NCBI GenBank assembly: GCA_965220415.1
Contig: OZ244829.1
Location: 2,542,001-2,606,000, forward strand
DNA length: 64,000 nucleotides
Direction: 5' to 3'
From: JAJDTR01 sp965220415
GTDB taxonomy: Bacteria > Poribacteria > WGA-4E > JAJDTR01
Shown here: piece after piece, positions 25,101-34,013 of the stretch
Layout: every line of letters begins with the position of its first letter
How positions within the stretch are numbered: position 1 is the stretch's first letter
The notes under the pieces: generated by a model
The model's database searches: none
Told to the model about the DNA's origin: nothing
The model's input: the letters and a program-made list of their open reading frames with translations, nothing else
Position numbers and translations under genes: made by a program

Positions 25101-26363
25101 TTAGGTCCCCATGGTCCAAGAACTCAGATAGGTGTGTTGTTCCTCCGTAAGCTCGTCAATCTCGACTCCGAGCGCTTGAAGTTTCAGCTCGGCAATCGAA
25201 GCATCAATCCCTTCGGGAACAACATACACCTGTTTTTCCAGACTATCGCGGTTCTTTACGATATACTCCGCCGAGAGAGCCTGATTCGCGAAACTCATAT
25301 CCATGACACTTGCCGGGTGACCTTCCGCGGAGGTGAGATTGATGAGTCGTCCTTCGCCAAGAAGATGGAGTTTGCGCCCATCCTTCAGCGTGTACTCTTC
25401 GACAAAATTGCGCACAACCTTCTTTTCGACGCTTAGTTCCTCAAGATCGTCGATGTTGATTTCCACATTGAAGTGACCCGAATTGCAAATGATCGCGCCG
25501 TCCTTCATGGATTCAAAATGTTCGCGTCGAAGAACGTGTATGTCGCCCGTAATGGTTACTACAACATCCGCCTCGGTCACGGCTTTGATCATGGGCAAGA
25601 CACGGAACCCGTCCATTACCGCTTCCAGCGCGTTGAGTGCATCGACTTCGGTGACGATGACATTTGCGCCCAAGCCCCGTGCCCTGTCCGCGAAGCCTCG
25701 ACCACACCAACCGTAGCCGGCTACGACAACGGTTGAACCTGCAATTAACAGATTCGTTGCCCGAATGATACCGTCCAACGTGCTCTGGCCCGTGCCGTAC
25801 CGATTGTCGAAAAAGTGCTTCGTTTTGGCGTCATTGACAGCGATGATGGGATACTTCAGCACGCCTTCGTTCGCCATGCTTTTCAGCCGAATCACGCCGG
25901 TAGTCGTTTCCTCCGTTCCCGCAAACACATTTTCGACAAACGCGGGGTTCATGTCTTCGCCGTGAAGCCGAGACACGAGATCCGCGCCATCGTCCATGGT
26001 AATCATTGGGCGCGAATTGATGGCGGCGTCGATGTGTTGATAGTAGGTTTCGGTGTCTTCGCCGTTGATGGCAAACACCGGTATTTCATCGTGCACGACG
26101 AGTGATGCCGCCACATCATCCTGCGTGCTCAATGGATTCGAGGCGCACAAAACCACCTCCGCTCCGCCCGCCTTCAGTGCCCGCATGAGATTGGCGGTTT
26201 CCGTTGTAACGTGCAAGCACGCAGCCGCCCTTATCCCCGCCAACGGCAGATCTTTCTCGAAACGCTCGCGGATTAAACGTAGCACGGGCATAAATCGATC
26301 TGCCCAGTCAATTCGTTGTTTTCCTTCTGCTGCCAAATCGCGACTTTTAATATCGCAGTCCAT
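25101..26363 (-). CDS. ahcY: S-adenosylhomocysteinase
   Basis: Hydrolyses S-adenosylhomocysteine to adenosine and homocysteine, pulling SAM methylations forward. The 420 residues match the shorter prokaryotic form: CLHVTTETANLMRALKAGGA, VFAGTEETTTGVIRLKSM, KHFFDNRYGTGQSTLDGIIR, the NAD-binding VVVAGYGWCGRGFADRARGL, ICNSGHFNVEI and the C-terminal LSSWTMGT. The C-terminus lacks the extended K-x-x-Y tail seen in eukaryotic forms. I chose the ATG at 26363 with AAGGAG 5 bases upstream; a GTG two codons earlier overlaps it. metK ends 10 bases upstream: an SAM-cycle operon. Confidence 0.96.
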   Translation of the reverse strand: MDCDIKSRDLAAEGKQRIDWADRFMPVLRLIRERFEKDLPLAGIRAAACLHVTTETANLMRALKAGGAEVVLCASNPLSTQDDVAASLVVHDEIPVFAINGEDTETYYQHIDAAINSRPMITMDDGADLVSRLHGEDMNPAFVENVFAGTEETTTGVIRLKSMANEGVLKYPIIAVNDAKTKHFFDNRYGTGQSTLDGIIRATNLLIAGSTVVVAGYGWCGRGFADRARGLGANVIVTEVDALNALEAVMDGFRVLPMIKAVTEADVVVTITGDIHVLRREHFESMKDGAIICNSGHFNVEINIDDLEELSVEKKVVRNFVEEYTLKDGRKLHLLGEGRLINLTSAEGHPASVMDMSFANQALSAEYIVKNRDSLEKQVYVVPEGIDASIAELKLQALGVEIDELTEEQHTYLSSWTMGT

Positions 26364-26373
26364 TTCCACTCCT

Positions 26374-27522
26374 TCAAATTCCGACTTCCGATTTAAGCAA
26401 ATCGGTGTAATCTGTTAACTCCCACGTAAATCCCGGTTCATCACGACCAAAATGTCCATAACTTGCCGTATTTCTGTAAATTGGTTTTCGCAAATCAAGA
26501 CGCTGGATGATTCCATACGGCGTTAAATCGAACTGCTTCTGAATAAGCGTTGTAAGCTGTTCGTCCGCGATTCTGCCGGTCCCGAAAGTCTCAACCATGA
26601 CTGATATGGGTTCTTCCACTCCGATAGCGTAGGAAACCTCCACCTCGCATCGATCAGCGAGTTCGGCGGCAACTATGTTCTTTGCCACATGCCGAGCGGC
26701 GTAGCATGCGCTCCGATCAACCTTCGTCGGATCTTTGCCGGAAAACGCGCCTCCGCCGTGTCTGCCCATCCCGCCATAGGTATCGGCAATAATCTTTCTA
26801 CCGGTTAAACCCGCGTCACCCTGCGGTCCTCCCACGACAAACCTGCCTGTGGGATTGATGTGATATTTGATGTCCCCGCTTCGCAGATCGTCGGGAATGA
26901 CGCGTTTAATAATCTCTTCGACCACGCCCTCCTTCAACACTCCGTCGGGCACATCCGGATGGTGTTGGGTAGAAATAACGACCGTATCCACATTAACGGG
27001 CACCCCATCTTGGTATTTGACCGTTACCTGAGATTTTCCGTCCGGGCGAAGAAACTCAAGTACGCCCGTTTTCCGCGCTTCGGCGAGACGCCGGGTGAGT
27101 TTATGCGCCAGCGTGATGGGCATCGGCATCAATTCCGGCGTTTCGTTGCAAGCGTAGCCGAACATCATGCCCTGATCTCCAGCGCCCCGGCGATCGACCC
27201 CCATCGCAATATCGGGCGATTGTTCGTCAATCGCCGTTAATAGGGCACAATGATCGCTGTCAAATCCATAACACGCGTCCACATAGCCGATGTCGCGTAT
27301 AACACTTCGGGCAAGTGACGGGATATTGACATGGGTTGCGTGCGTCGTGATCTCGCCGGCGACAAGCGCCAGTCCGGTTGTCACGAGCGTCTCGCAGGCA
27401 ACTCGGCTCATCGGATCTTCCGATAGATGTGCGTCAAGCACGGCATCGGAAATCTGATCCGCAACCTTGTCGGGATGTCCTTCGGTTATGGATTCTGATG
27501 TGAACAAATAGTTTCGGCTCAA
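26374..27522 (-). CDS. metK: S-adenosylmethionine synthetase
   Basis: Makes SAM from methionine and ATP. The 382 residues include FTSESITEGHPDKVADQISD, GAGDQGMMFGYACNETPE, VDTVVISTQHHPDV, the P-loop-like GGPQGDAGLTGRKIIADTYG and GGGAFSGKDPTKVDRSACY. The start is a TTG (MSRNYLFTSES) with GGGGAG 5-7 bases upstream, which fixes it. It is the first gene of metK-ahcY-(membrane protein)-PfkB. I looked upstream for SAM or SAH riboswitch features and saw none. Confidence 0.97.
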   Translation of the reverse strand: MSRNYLFTSESITEGHPDKVADQISDAVLDAHLSEDPMSRVACETLVTTGLALVAGEITTHATHVNIPSLARSVIRDIGYVDACYGFDSDHCALLTAIDEQSPDIAMGVDRRGAGDQGMMFGYACNETPELMPMPITLAHKLTRRLAEARKTGVLEFLRPDGKSQVTVKYQDGVPVNVDTVVISTQHHPDVPDGVLKEGVVEEIIKRVIPDDLRSGDIKYHINPTGRFVVGGPQGDAGLTGRKIIADTYGGMGRHGGGAFSGKDPTKVDRSACYAARHVAKNIVAAELADRCEVEVSYAIGVEEPISVMVETFGTGRIADEQLTTLIQKQFDLTPYGIIQRLDLRKPIYRNTASYGHFGRDEPGFTWELTDYTDLLKSEVGI

Positions 27523-27558
27523 TTTGTATCTCCCCGTATATTTTATTAGAAGAAGATA

Positions 27559-27776
27559 TATACTCTGCGTTGGGTATTATGCGCTTTCTTTTCCAGTGAT
27601 AATTGTTTCTAATAGGACTTACGTAGCACCAGCAGGTCGGGAATCGGAGTTCCTTCGTACAAGGGTCGCGACCTGGAGATCGCGGGATCTACTATCGCGT
27701 TCCCTATTCAGTCACTTGATCGCTATCCGCTCGCTTGATCCTACAGAAGACGCAATTTCTGACAGCGCAGAGTATA
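27559..27776 (+). mobile_element. MITE family C copy 1 (TATACTCTGCG ends)
   Basis: A 218-bp element with inverted ends TATACTCTGCGTTG and, at the right, the complement of TATACTCTGCGCTG. Its body (ATTATGCGCTTTCTTTTCCA, ACTTACGTAGCACC, GGTCGCGACCTGGAGATCGC) recurs in inverted orientation at 55431-55629. The 37-bp-type segment near 27684 is expanded here. It lies just upstream of metK. Confidence 0.82.
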
Positions 27777-27963
27777 GTAAGCAAGATTTAGTATTAGAGT
27801 TTATCTCCTGAGGCAACTCGGATGAATAGAATTGGAAGATTCTCTTCCACGCCACCCTCGGAGTGTAAAGTCTATTCTCCGAAATTGTTCCACTATTGAT
27901 TATGGGCCGCTTTTCTCTGTGGACAGTCGTCTTGATTCTGACTTCGGTTAATTGGCCATCTTA

Positions 27964-28147
27964 GAGCCTGTTTGAAAAATCGGTAGCAAAGCCATTTTTG
28001 GTTATTTGTTAGGAAGCTTTTTCATGCTTTTACTACCTATCTGTGGGATTTCTATCGCCTTCGCTATCCGCTCAGTTGATCCCTCTGGGGCTTTTAGAGG
28101 CTGGTGCGCAGTGCGCACCCTACAAATTGTACTTTTCAAACAGGCTC
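27964..28147. mobile_element. MITE family A copy 3
   Basis: 184 bp, ends GAGCCTGTTTGAAAAAT and ACTTTTCAAACAGGCTC, flanked by TTA on both sides (27961-27963 and 28148-28150). The core hairpin GGTGCGCAGTGCGCACC is uninterrupted here, but a 37-bp unit is present further left (28045-28081). Confidence 0.88.
28045..28081 (+). repeat. 37-bp dispersed unit inside a MITE
   Basis: GGGATTTCTATCGC start and TTGATC end, between CCTGT and CCTCTGGGGC. Confidence 0.82.
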
Positions 28148-28157
28148 TTAATGCCTC

Positions 28158-28642
28158 AAAACTTTCGGATTATCAATCTTACGCATGTATAATCTACCAG
28201 AGGTTACACGCAGAATGGTCAAGCGAGAAAATCCGAAAGTTCACATAATCTCTTGAGAATTTAGGGGCAAATATGAGATAGGCAGACTTGTCGTGGCCTG
28301 ATGGAAGGGTTTTCACCAACCGATTCAGTTTAGGCGAGGTTTGAAAAACTGAATGAGGGCGGGGCAGCATACGTGACAGTCAAGTTACCTCCTTGCCAAG
28401 GCAAACCGATGCAATGACAAAGCGCACGGGCATAGACAATAGCCGAACGGTCCACCGAAATACTGAGCCGTTAATCTTCGATTAAAACCTGAACCTGACA
28501 AATTCGTCAGATGCCATACCCGACGGTTAATGGAATCCAAGCTGTCCCACTTGGACGCGCCATAAAGAAGGTGGGATCAATTTTGAAGAATTCGCAATGG
28601 CAGGTTTTGAAAATCCCTTACCCCACTGTTGCGGTTAGGGAG
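28158..28642. other. Unannotated stretch with several possible RNA hairpins
   Basis: No long open frame. An 11-base inverted repeat (AACTTTCGGAT and ATCCGAAAGTT, about 28158 and 28231) encloses 60 bases. Further on come CAGTTT/AAACTG near 28325-28350, TTAATC-TTCG-ATTAA near 28472, CTGAC-N6-GTCAG near 28495, CCAAG-N8-CTTGG near 28538 and a CCCTTACC/GGTTAGGG pair near 28616-28640. On the minus strand an AAGGAGGT precedes a 17-codon frame ending near 28331. This could be a structured RNA, a degraded element or just the rpsA 3' region. Confidence 0.35.
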
Positions 28643-30667
28643 TCAGCTGTCCGAATTTGGCTTATCTAATTCTTCTTTAAGCAAAGCGCCTAATGTCGCC
28701 GGTTCTTCTTCCTTGCTCTCAGACTGTTCTTCTTGATACTGAACCGTTGTCGCCCGTTCCTGCTCAGCTAGCGCGGCTTTCAAACTTAAACCGATCCGAC
28801 GCTCGTTGATATCAAGATGAATTACTTTTAAGTCCAATCGATCGCCAATCGAGACAATCTCTTCCGGCTTTTCGATTCTTCGATCGGCTAGTTCCGAAAT
28901 ATGGACAAGACCTTCAACGGCATCTTCCAGCTTGGCAAATGCGCCGAAACTCGTCAAGTTCATGATCTCGCCAGTCACGACGGAGCCAATCTTGTATTTC
29001 TCCGGGACTTGCAACCAAGGGTCTGGTTCGACCTGTTTCAACCCCAGCGATACGCGTTGGTCGGCGGGATCAATCTGTAATACCACGACTTCAACCGCAT
29101 CGCCCTCCTTCAAAATCTCGCGCGGATGAACATCGCGCTTGACCCAAGAGAGGTCCGAAACGTGAATTAGACCGTCAATTCCCTCTTCAATTTCCACGAA
29201 AGCGCCGAAATCTGTGAGGTTGCGCACGCGCCCGGTAATCTTTGTCCCAAGCGGATATCTACCTTCAAGCAGTTCCCACGGATTGGGCTCCAACTGCTTA
29301 AGTCCGAGAGAAACTCTTCTCGAAGACTTGGTAATATCAAGAACAATTGCCTCGATCTCGTCATCTTTTGTGACAAACTTGGAAGGCGCGACATTGCGCC
29401 GTGTCCACGACATTTCCGAGACGTGAATAAGCCCCTCAACGCCCTCTTCCAGCTCCAAGAATGCCCCGTAATTGACGATGTTGACCACTTTTCCTTTGAC
29501 GGTGGAACCTATGGGGTATTTTTCCTCGATACCCTCCCAAGGATTTGGCGTCTTCTGTTTTAGCCCTAATGACACTTTCTCCTTTTCGTGGTCGACACCA
29601 ATGACGAGCACATCAATCTCGTCACCGATGGAAACGATTTCAGAAGGCTGATTTACCTTCTTCCACGACATATCGGTTTTGTGGAGGAGACCATCAATGC
29701 CGCCCAAGTCAACAAATGCACCGAAAGAAGTGATATTCTTGACTACCCCGGTTCGGGTCTGTCCGACCTCAAGACCACCAAGGAGCTCTGTCTTGCGCGC
29801 GACGAGTTCCTCTTCCAGCAACGCCCGTCGGGACAACACAATGTTGTGACGCCGTTTGTTGAGTTTAACTATCTTGAGTTCAAGCGTCGTTCCAACGTAT
29901 TTATCCAGATTTGGAATCGGACGCAATTCTATCTGTGAGGCAGGAAGAAATGCTCGCAAGGACCCGACATCGACACGCAGTCCGCCTTTGATTCTCTCTA
30001 TGACCTTGCCCTCGACAGTCTCTCCCTGTTCACATGCCGCGGCGACCTCATCCCAAATACGAGTCTGATCAGCGAGTTTCTTTGAAAGAATAAGCTGACC
30101 GTCGGCATCTTCCCTCCGGACAATGTATACATCAATCTCCTCGCCCACCTGCACTTGGGGTAGACCGTCTTCGGTCGCCTCAAACTCGGATGACGGAATG
30201 TATCCTTCGGATTTGAACCCTATGTCAATCATGACTTCGTCACGACTAAGCTCTACTACCGCGCCTTTTACAATTTGCCCCTCGGTAAAAGCTTTGATGG
30301 AGTTGTCGTACGCCTTTTCGAGAGACTCGTCGCTCAATAGAGATGCGCCGGCATCTGGTTCTTTGTCTGGAGTTGGCGTGTCGGAAACCGGTTGCTGAGA
30401 ATCCTCCGTGACTTCGCTAAGCGCAGCGGCTTCCGGAGAAACAGCGGAATCTTCCTCCGCCGTTTCAGATGCGTCGGTGTCCTCTGCGTCACCTGTCGAG
30501 GTGTCGTCCTCAACGGCGCTCTGCACGCTGCCCTCCGGTTGGTCGCCTCGAGACTCTTCCCGAAGGCTTTCCGAAGTATCGGTTGCTGCTTCCATCACGT
30601 TAGTATCTTGATCTGAAGTTTCCCTTTCTTTGTGTGAATCCTCGTTCATCAACTTATCTGGCTTCAT
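28643..30667 (-). CDS. rpsA: 30S ribosomal protein S1 with acidic N-terminal extension
   Basis: S1 melts mRNA structure and helps load mRNA on the 30S subunit. The 674 residues contain six S1 domains starting at about residues 133 (GQIVKGAVVELSRDEV), 217, 300 (GQTRTGVVKNITSFGAFVDL), 387, 474 and 561. Domains 3-6 have the conserved GAFV/I-x-L and GLIHVSEMSW-like motifs. Residues 1-120 are an acidic, low-complexity extension (ETSDQDTNVMEAATDTSE and similar) not found in the E. coli protein. The start is uncertain: ATGs at 30667 and 30649 both lack a strong ribosome site. Single-gene unit. Confidence 0.93.
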   Translation of the reverse strand: MKPDKLMNEDSHKERETSDQDTNVMEAATDTSESLREESRGDQPEGSVQSAVEDDTSTGDAEDTDASETAEEDSAVSPEAAALSEVTEDSQQPVSDTPTPDKEPDAGASLLSDESLEKAYDNSIKAFTEGQIVKGAVVELSRDEVMIDIGFKSEGYIPSSEFEATEDGLPQVQVGEEIDVYIVRREDADGQLILSKKLADQTRIWDEVAAACEQGETVEGKVIERIKGGLRVDVGSLRAFLPASQIELRPIPNLDKYVGTTLELKIVKLNKRRHNIVLSRRALLEEELVARKTELLGGLEVGQTRTGVVKNITSFGAFVDLGGIDGLLHKTDMSWKKVNQPSEIVSIGDEIDVLVIGVDHEKEKVSLGLKQKTPNPWEGIEEKYPIGSTVKGKVVNIVNYGAFLELEEGVEGLIHVSEMSWTRRNVAPSKFVTKDDEIEAIVLDITKSSRRVSLGLKQLEPNPWELLEGRYPLGTKITGRVRNLTDFGAFVEIEEGIDGLIHVSDLSWVKRDVHPREILKEGDAVEVVVLQIDPADQRVSLGLKQVEPDPWLQVPEKYKIGSVVTGEIMNLTSFGAFAKLEDAVEGLVHISELADRRIEKPEEIVSIGDRLDLKVIHLDINERRIGLSLKAALAEQERATTVQYQEEQSESKEEEPATLGALLKEELDKPNSDS

Positions 30668-30774
30668 CCGAAAACGAAAAATAATACTAAATCTAACTCA
30701 ACCAGACTCCTCCTTTGTCATGGTGCTATCCTCGGGATAGGTCATTACCGCCCACAATCGGTTAAAACTTGTAT

Positions 30775-30804
30775 AGTATAGCACACGCGAATAATGACTT
30801 GCAA
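30775..30804 (-). promoter_or_regulatory. Possible rpsA promoter
   Basis: On the minus strand TTGCAA (30804-30799), an 18-base spacer and TATACT (30780-30775), about 110 bases upstream of the rpsA start. The -35 box is only a partial match. Confidence 0.4.
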
Positions 30805-30823
30805 CCGCAATCTTTTGTTCATT

Positions 30824-31058
30824 CAGGGGAAACGCATCTAAATTATAGAGGCTGTCTCATGGCGGTAGAATGTACGATTAATGTTGGGTTCACTCATATT
30901 TTGGCAGGTTCAGGCAAAGTGGGCACTCGAAAACTCTTCTAAGATTAGCGATCATTAACGAATTCCGTTCAACCCAACCTACGACCCCCAAAAAAATTAT
31001 CACAAACTTAGTCCGATTTGCTTTTTTGTCAGCAGAAAATTTAGATGTGTTTCCCCTG
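30824..31058. mobile_element. MITE family B, complete copy
   Basis: 235 bp with inverted ends CAGGGGAAACGCATCTAAAT and, on the right, the complement of CAGGGGAAACACATCTAAAT. The flanks TTTGTTCATT (30814-30823) and TTTGTTCAAT (31059-31068) match at 9 of 10 positions, a target duplication. No coding capacity. It is the uninterrupted reference for the nested copy at 41001-41435. Confidence 0.88.
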
Positions 31059-31129
31059 TTTGTTCAATCAAATCAATTGCGTCTGATTTAAATTGTCTAT
31101 GGGAGTGGTCAACTGACCGGATTAGACAG

Positions 31130-31230
31130 GAGCAACCGAGTGGATAACGAGGACTATAGAGATCTTCACGCGATAGAGATTCTAGGGCGATAGTAAATCT
31201 CTTCGCGATTCGATCGTTTGATTCTTGATT
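31130..31230 (-). repeat. Scrambled 37-bp-type units
   Basis: Minus-strand matches to parts of the 37-bp unit (GATAGAGATT, GATAGTAAAT, GAGTGGATAACGAGGA) in altered order between the family B element and the STAS gene. Confidence 0.55.
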
Positions 31231-31292
31231 GCAAACCAGAATTATTTCTTTCGATTTCGCTGTATATGTAAGAACCGCGAATTTGATTTGCT

Positions 31293-31322
31293 TTGACTTT
31301 ACTGTTCCATTTCTGCTACAAT
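31293..31322 (+). promoter_or_regulatory. Sigma-70-type promoter of the STAS gene
   Basis: TTGACT at 31293-31298, an 18-base spacer and TACAAT at 31317-31322, about 60 bases before the ATG at 31384. Confidence 0.7.
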
Positions 31323-31383
31323 AAGCGGGTGATATCTGTTTAAGATATATTACGAAATTTAGTGTGACGAGAGGAAATTTAAA

Positions 31384-31725
31384 ATGGGAAACAGACCCCT
31401 AACCGTTCGAGAAAATTCCGATGTAACCGTTATTGAAATTCTGGACGACCTTGGAAGCTATGTGGCTTCGGACTTGCGAGAAACCCTTGAAGACCTTCTC
31501 TTGAGCAAAACTCAGAAAATCATCGTAAACATGGGAAATGTAGAACATGTTAACAGTACGGGCGTCGGGGCGATAGTTGGTGTGGCAAAGCGAATACGCC
31601 AAAGAGGCGGCGATGTAAAAGTGTGCGGGCTTTCGGACAACATTAAACGAACCTTCGATCTCACCGGCGCTTCTAGCGTCGTCGAAATCTATGATTCGGA
31701 AAACAGCGCCATTGCGGCCTTTTGA
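31384..31725 (+). CDS. STAS-domain anti-sigma factor antagonist (RsbV/SpoIIAA-like)
   Basis: In partner switching, the unphosphorylated STAS protein binds the RsbW-like kinase and frees its other partner. The 113 residues are a single STAS domain. The phosphosite region reads VEHVNSTGVGAIVG: the phosphorylatable serine is kept, while the usual preceding Asp is Asn. AGAGGA lies upstream of the ATG. The RsbW-like kinase gene follows 232 bases later on the same strand, and two PP2C phosphatases able to dephosphorylate such a protein are encoded 3-8 kb downstream. Confidence 0.9.
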   Translation: MGNRPLTVRENSDVTVIEILDDLGSYVASDLRETLEDLLLSKTQKIIVNMGNVEHVNSTGVGAIVGVAKRIRQRGGDVKVCGLSDNIKRTFDLTGASSVVEIYDSENSAIAAF

Positions 31726-31957
31726 CGCCGAGTCACAATTCCCTAGATAGCCTAAAAGCGTTTATGCACCGCAGCATATTAATCGTGATACGTGTTCAAT
31801 GACATGCGTGATCCAACGTTGAACCAAAGCACGAATACCTGATTTTCGAGGCACGAATGTTCTAATCGGTTGGTTCGAACTTGTTTCCGTGGCGACAACA
31901 TATGCGTTACGATCAGAGCGACAACTCATTTTCTGCGCAACAACTTGCGGTTAAAAC

Positions 31958-32392
31958 ATGGGACAAAAGCATATTGAAATCCAGTTGCCCAGCGGTTTGT
32001 GGTACATCGAGCCGGTTCTCGCCCTTCTCAAACAATTGGCTCAGCAACTCGGATTCTGCCAACAGCGCATTGCGGACATTCAACTTGCGATTGATGAAAT
32101 CTGCGGGAATGCAATTGAGCACGGATCGGAAGGCAACGACACGGGAATCGCTATCAGTATCAATGTGAACGACCATCAACTTGATATTCTTGTTAGCGAC
32201 AAAGGAACGCAAGACAGAGAGGATTGGTTAACAACGGAAAAACTCAAGGAAATATACCAACGGCGATCGCCGGATCGTGAGCGGGGACATGGAATCTACA
32301 TGGTAGAACAACTATCGGACGAGGTGAAAATGGAACCGAACTCATTTGGCGGAACGGATGTTCAAATTAGCTTTAACCTTCCCAACCGATGA
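31958..32392 (+). CDS. RsbW/SpoIIAB-like serine kinase, anti-sigma type
   Basis: GHKL-fold ATPase of 144 residues, the switch kinase that phosphorylates a STAS antagonist and sequesters a sigma factor or other target. N box DEICGNAIEHG, G1 box DKGTQDRED and G2 box RGHGIYMVEQLSDEV are intact, so it should bind ATP and be active. The family name does not fix the partner: no sigma factor gene is in the window. It follows the STAS gene and probably shares its promoter. Confidence 0.9.
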   Translation: MGQKHIEIQLPSGLWYIEPVLALLKQLAQQLGFCQQRIADIQLAIDEICGNAIEHGSEGNDTGIAISINVNDHQLDILVSDKGTQDREDWLTTEKLKEIYQRRSPDRERGHGIYMVEQLSDEVKMEPNSFGGTDVQISFNLPNR

Positions 32393-32472
32393 ACTGCGCC
32401 CACGGAACACAACCCCCTCCACGTAACCTGCCCTTTGAGTTCGGTTTCGCAGATTCAAGCAGTATGACAAGC

Positions 32473-32522
32473 GAGGCCTGTGCGCAGTGGGCACCCTACA
32501 AGTGTATTTTTCAAACAGGCTC
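32473..32522. mobile_element. MITE family A, truncated right end
   Basis: Only the last 50 bp remain: a GTGCGCAGTGGGCACC core without a 37-bp unit, then TTTTTCAAACAGGCTC and TTA. Confidence 0.75.
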
Positions 32523-32582
32523 TTAGTCATGTAAGCAACACTCATATTTCACCCAAGTTGCCACCTTTGTCCCCGAGGTGCA

Positions 32583-32676
32583 GAAACCGAGTTTTTTCCA
32601 ACGTGGAAACACGAAATTGGCGAAAATCAGCCCAATTTGCCTTAATTTAGCAACAGTGAATCAAAAACTCGGTTTC
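32583..32676. repeat. GAAACCGAGTTTT palindrome with expanded centre
   Basis: Arms GAAACCGAGTTTTT and AAAAACTCGGTTTC lie about 66 bases apart, enclosing AT-rich sequence, unlike the 4-6 base loops of the other four members. It is either an insertion into the loop or two half-copies. Confidence 0.7.
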
Positions 32677-32949
32677 TCTGTCATAGGCGGCAACTTGGTT
32701 AATTTATGACTAATGACATATGGAGCTCATCTTCCGCATAATAGACTTGTGTAATCTGTAATCTCGAATTTTCACATGCTAAATTTCGGGGTATATATCC
32801 ACAAACGAGCAAAAATCACCAAGGCACTACGGTGAGTCCGATTGATTGACCGGTTTTGCCCTTCCATCATCAACTTCATTTTATCAAGTAACACTCGCTC
32901 AAAGCCAGTCATAGAGCGAAAAACGAGGGTCAATTTATGATGCACGACC

Positions 32950-33090
32950 CACATTGCGCTCCTCTGGAGCGCGGAATTCTGGACATGTCACATTCTATTA
33001 ACATGTCGATCCTCTGGATCGAGGAAAGGGACTCCGACTAGAACGTGTTACTTGCTGAAAGAATTATTCCGCTAGGGATAATGGCATGCT
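32950..33090. repeat. About 145-bp repeat, dispersed copy
   Basis: Matches the tandem block at 18186-18465, with GCGCTCCTCTGGAGCGCGG, TCGATCCTCTGGATCGAGG and GAATTATTCCG in the same order. The rest of 32393-33173 shows no gene. Confidence 0.75.
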
Positions 33091-33173
33091 TTCAATTATG
33101 ATGCGGGATACGGCCAACTGAGAAATTAAACTTTTAAGTGCTCGATAATGCGGAAGATAGGTGGAGGGATAGA

Positions 33174-33839
33174 ATGAAAGTTATACTCACAATCATAACC
33201 TTGTTTATTCTATCCCTGACGAATGCGTTCAGTTTCAGTTACCATGTTCCGGCGGAATTAAAGAAGAAATACTCTGTAACTTACGACATGGAGCGAAGTA
33301 AGATTGTCGTTGTCGGAAAAGTATCAAAACTCGATTATAAAATGCGAGCGGGTTGGACCACCGATGTAACAATTGAAATTGATGAACTCATCAAGGGAGA
33401 ACCTAACCTCGGTGAGAATCAGGTGATATTCATGGTTGAAGGCGGAATGAATCTACACGTCGGGGGCCAGCCAGAGTTTGAAATTGGTGAGGAAGTTATG
33501 GTATTTCTAAAGGATAATCCTGAACCGGATAGTTATTATAGGAATTATCCACACGGAAGGATTAGTATAGTTGAGTATTATATGGGTAAGAGAAAGATTA
33601 AAGATGGTAAAGTGTACTTCCTGTATCCGAGAGCAAAAGATAGCTTAATTGCGGTCTGGTTTCCATTAGAATTGGCAATCGCTTATTCTAAGGCTGTAGT
33701 CAAAGATGAAGACGCAATGAAACCTTTTGAGGACGAAATCCGAACGATGGCTCGTAAAGAGAAAAACAAGGTTGATTTGCCTGAAACTTTAGTAAAACGG
33801 ATGATGACTGAATCTAAAAAGATTCTGAATAGGAAATGA
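33174..33839 (+). CDS. Exported protein of unknown function
   Basis: A 221-residue protein with a signal peptide (about 1-19, VILTIITLFILSLTNAFS). The core has alternating strands (RSKIVVVGKVSKLDYK, TDVTIEIDELIKGE, NQVIFMVEGGMNLHVGGQ, EIGEEVMVFLKDN), then a helical C-terminus rich in Lys and Glu. The V-G-K-V / I-x-V-x-x-L-I-K-G / G-G layout resembles small beta-sandwich envelope proteins of environmental bacteria whose role is unknown. I chose the ATG at 33174 since GGAGG lies 7-11 bases upstream. Codon use looks more AT-rich than its neighbours. Confidence 0.7.
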   Translation: MKVILTIITLFILSLTNAFSFSYHVPAELKKKYSVTYDMERSKIVVVGKVSKLDYKMRAGWTTDVTIEIDELIKGEPNLGENQVIFMVEGGMNLHVGGQPEFEIGEEVMVFLKDNPEPDSYYRNYPHGRISIVEYYMGKRKIKDGKVYFLYPRAKDSLIAVWFPLELAIAYSKAVVKDEDAMKPFEDEIRTMARKEKNKVDLPETLVKRMMTESKKILNRK

Positions 33840-33947
33840 ACTTACTCCCACTGTTTAGAACCTGTTTGAATAATAGGTGCCAATCCCATTTTTGCCATTT
33901 TAGGAGTGGTTTTTCATGTTTCTGTCGTGAATTGTTGCACACCTGTG

Positions 33948-33984
33948 AGATCCCTATCGCACTCGTTATTCACTCGCTTGATCC
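33948..33984 (+). repeat. 37-bp dispersed unit inside a MITE
   Basis: GAGATCCCTATCGC start and TTGATC end, at the same site (before CCTCTGGGGC) as the unit at 28045. Confidence 0.8.
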
Positions 33985-34013
33985 CTCTGGGGCTTTTAGA
34001 GGCTGGTGCGCAG

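Noticed and set aside
26364..27000. SAM or SAH riboswitch near metK-ahcY
   Set aside because: metK and ahcY are only 10 bases apart and the metK upstream region shows a MITE but no riboswitch core.
30698..30721. Seven-codon leader peptide upstream of rpsA
   Set aside because: A short frame starting at ATG exists but has no attenuator structure to support a role.
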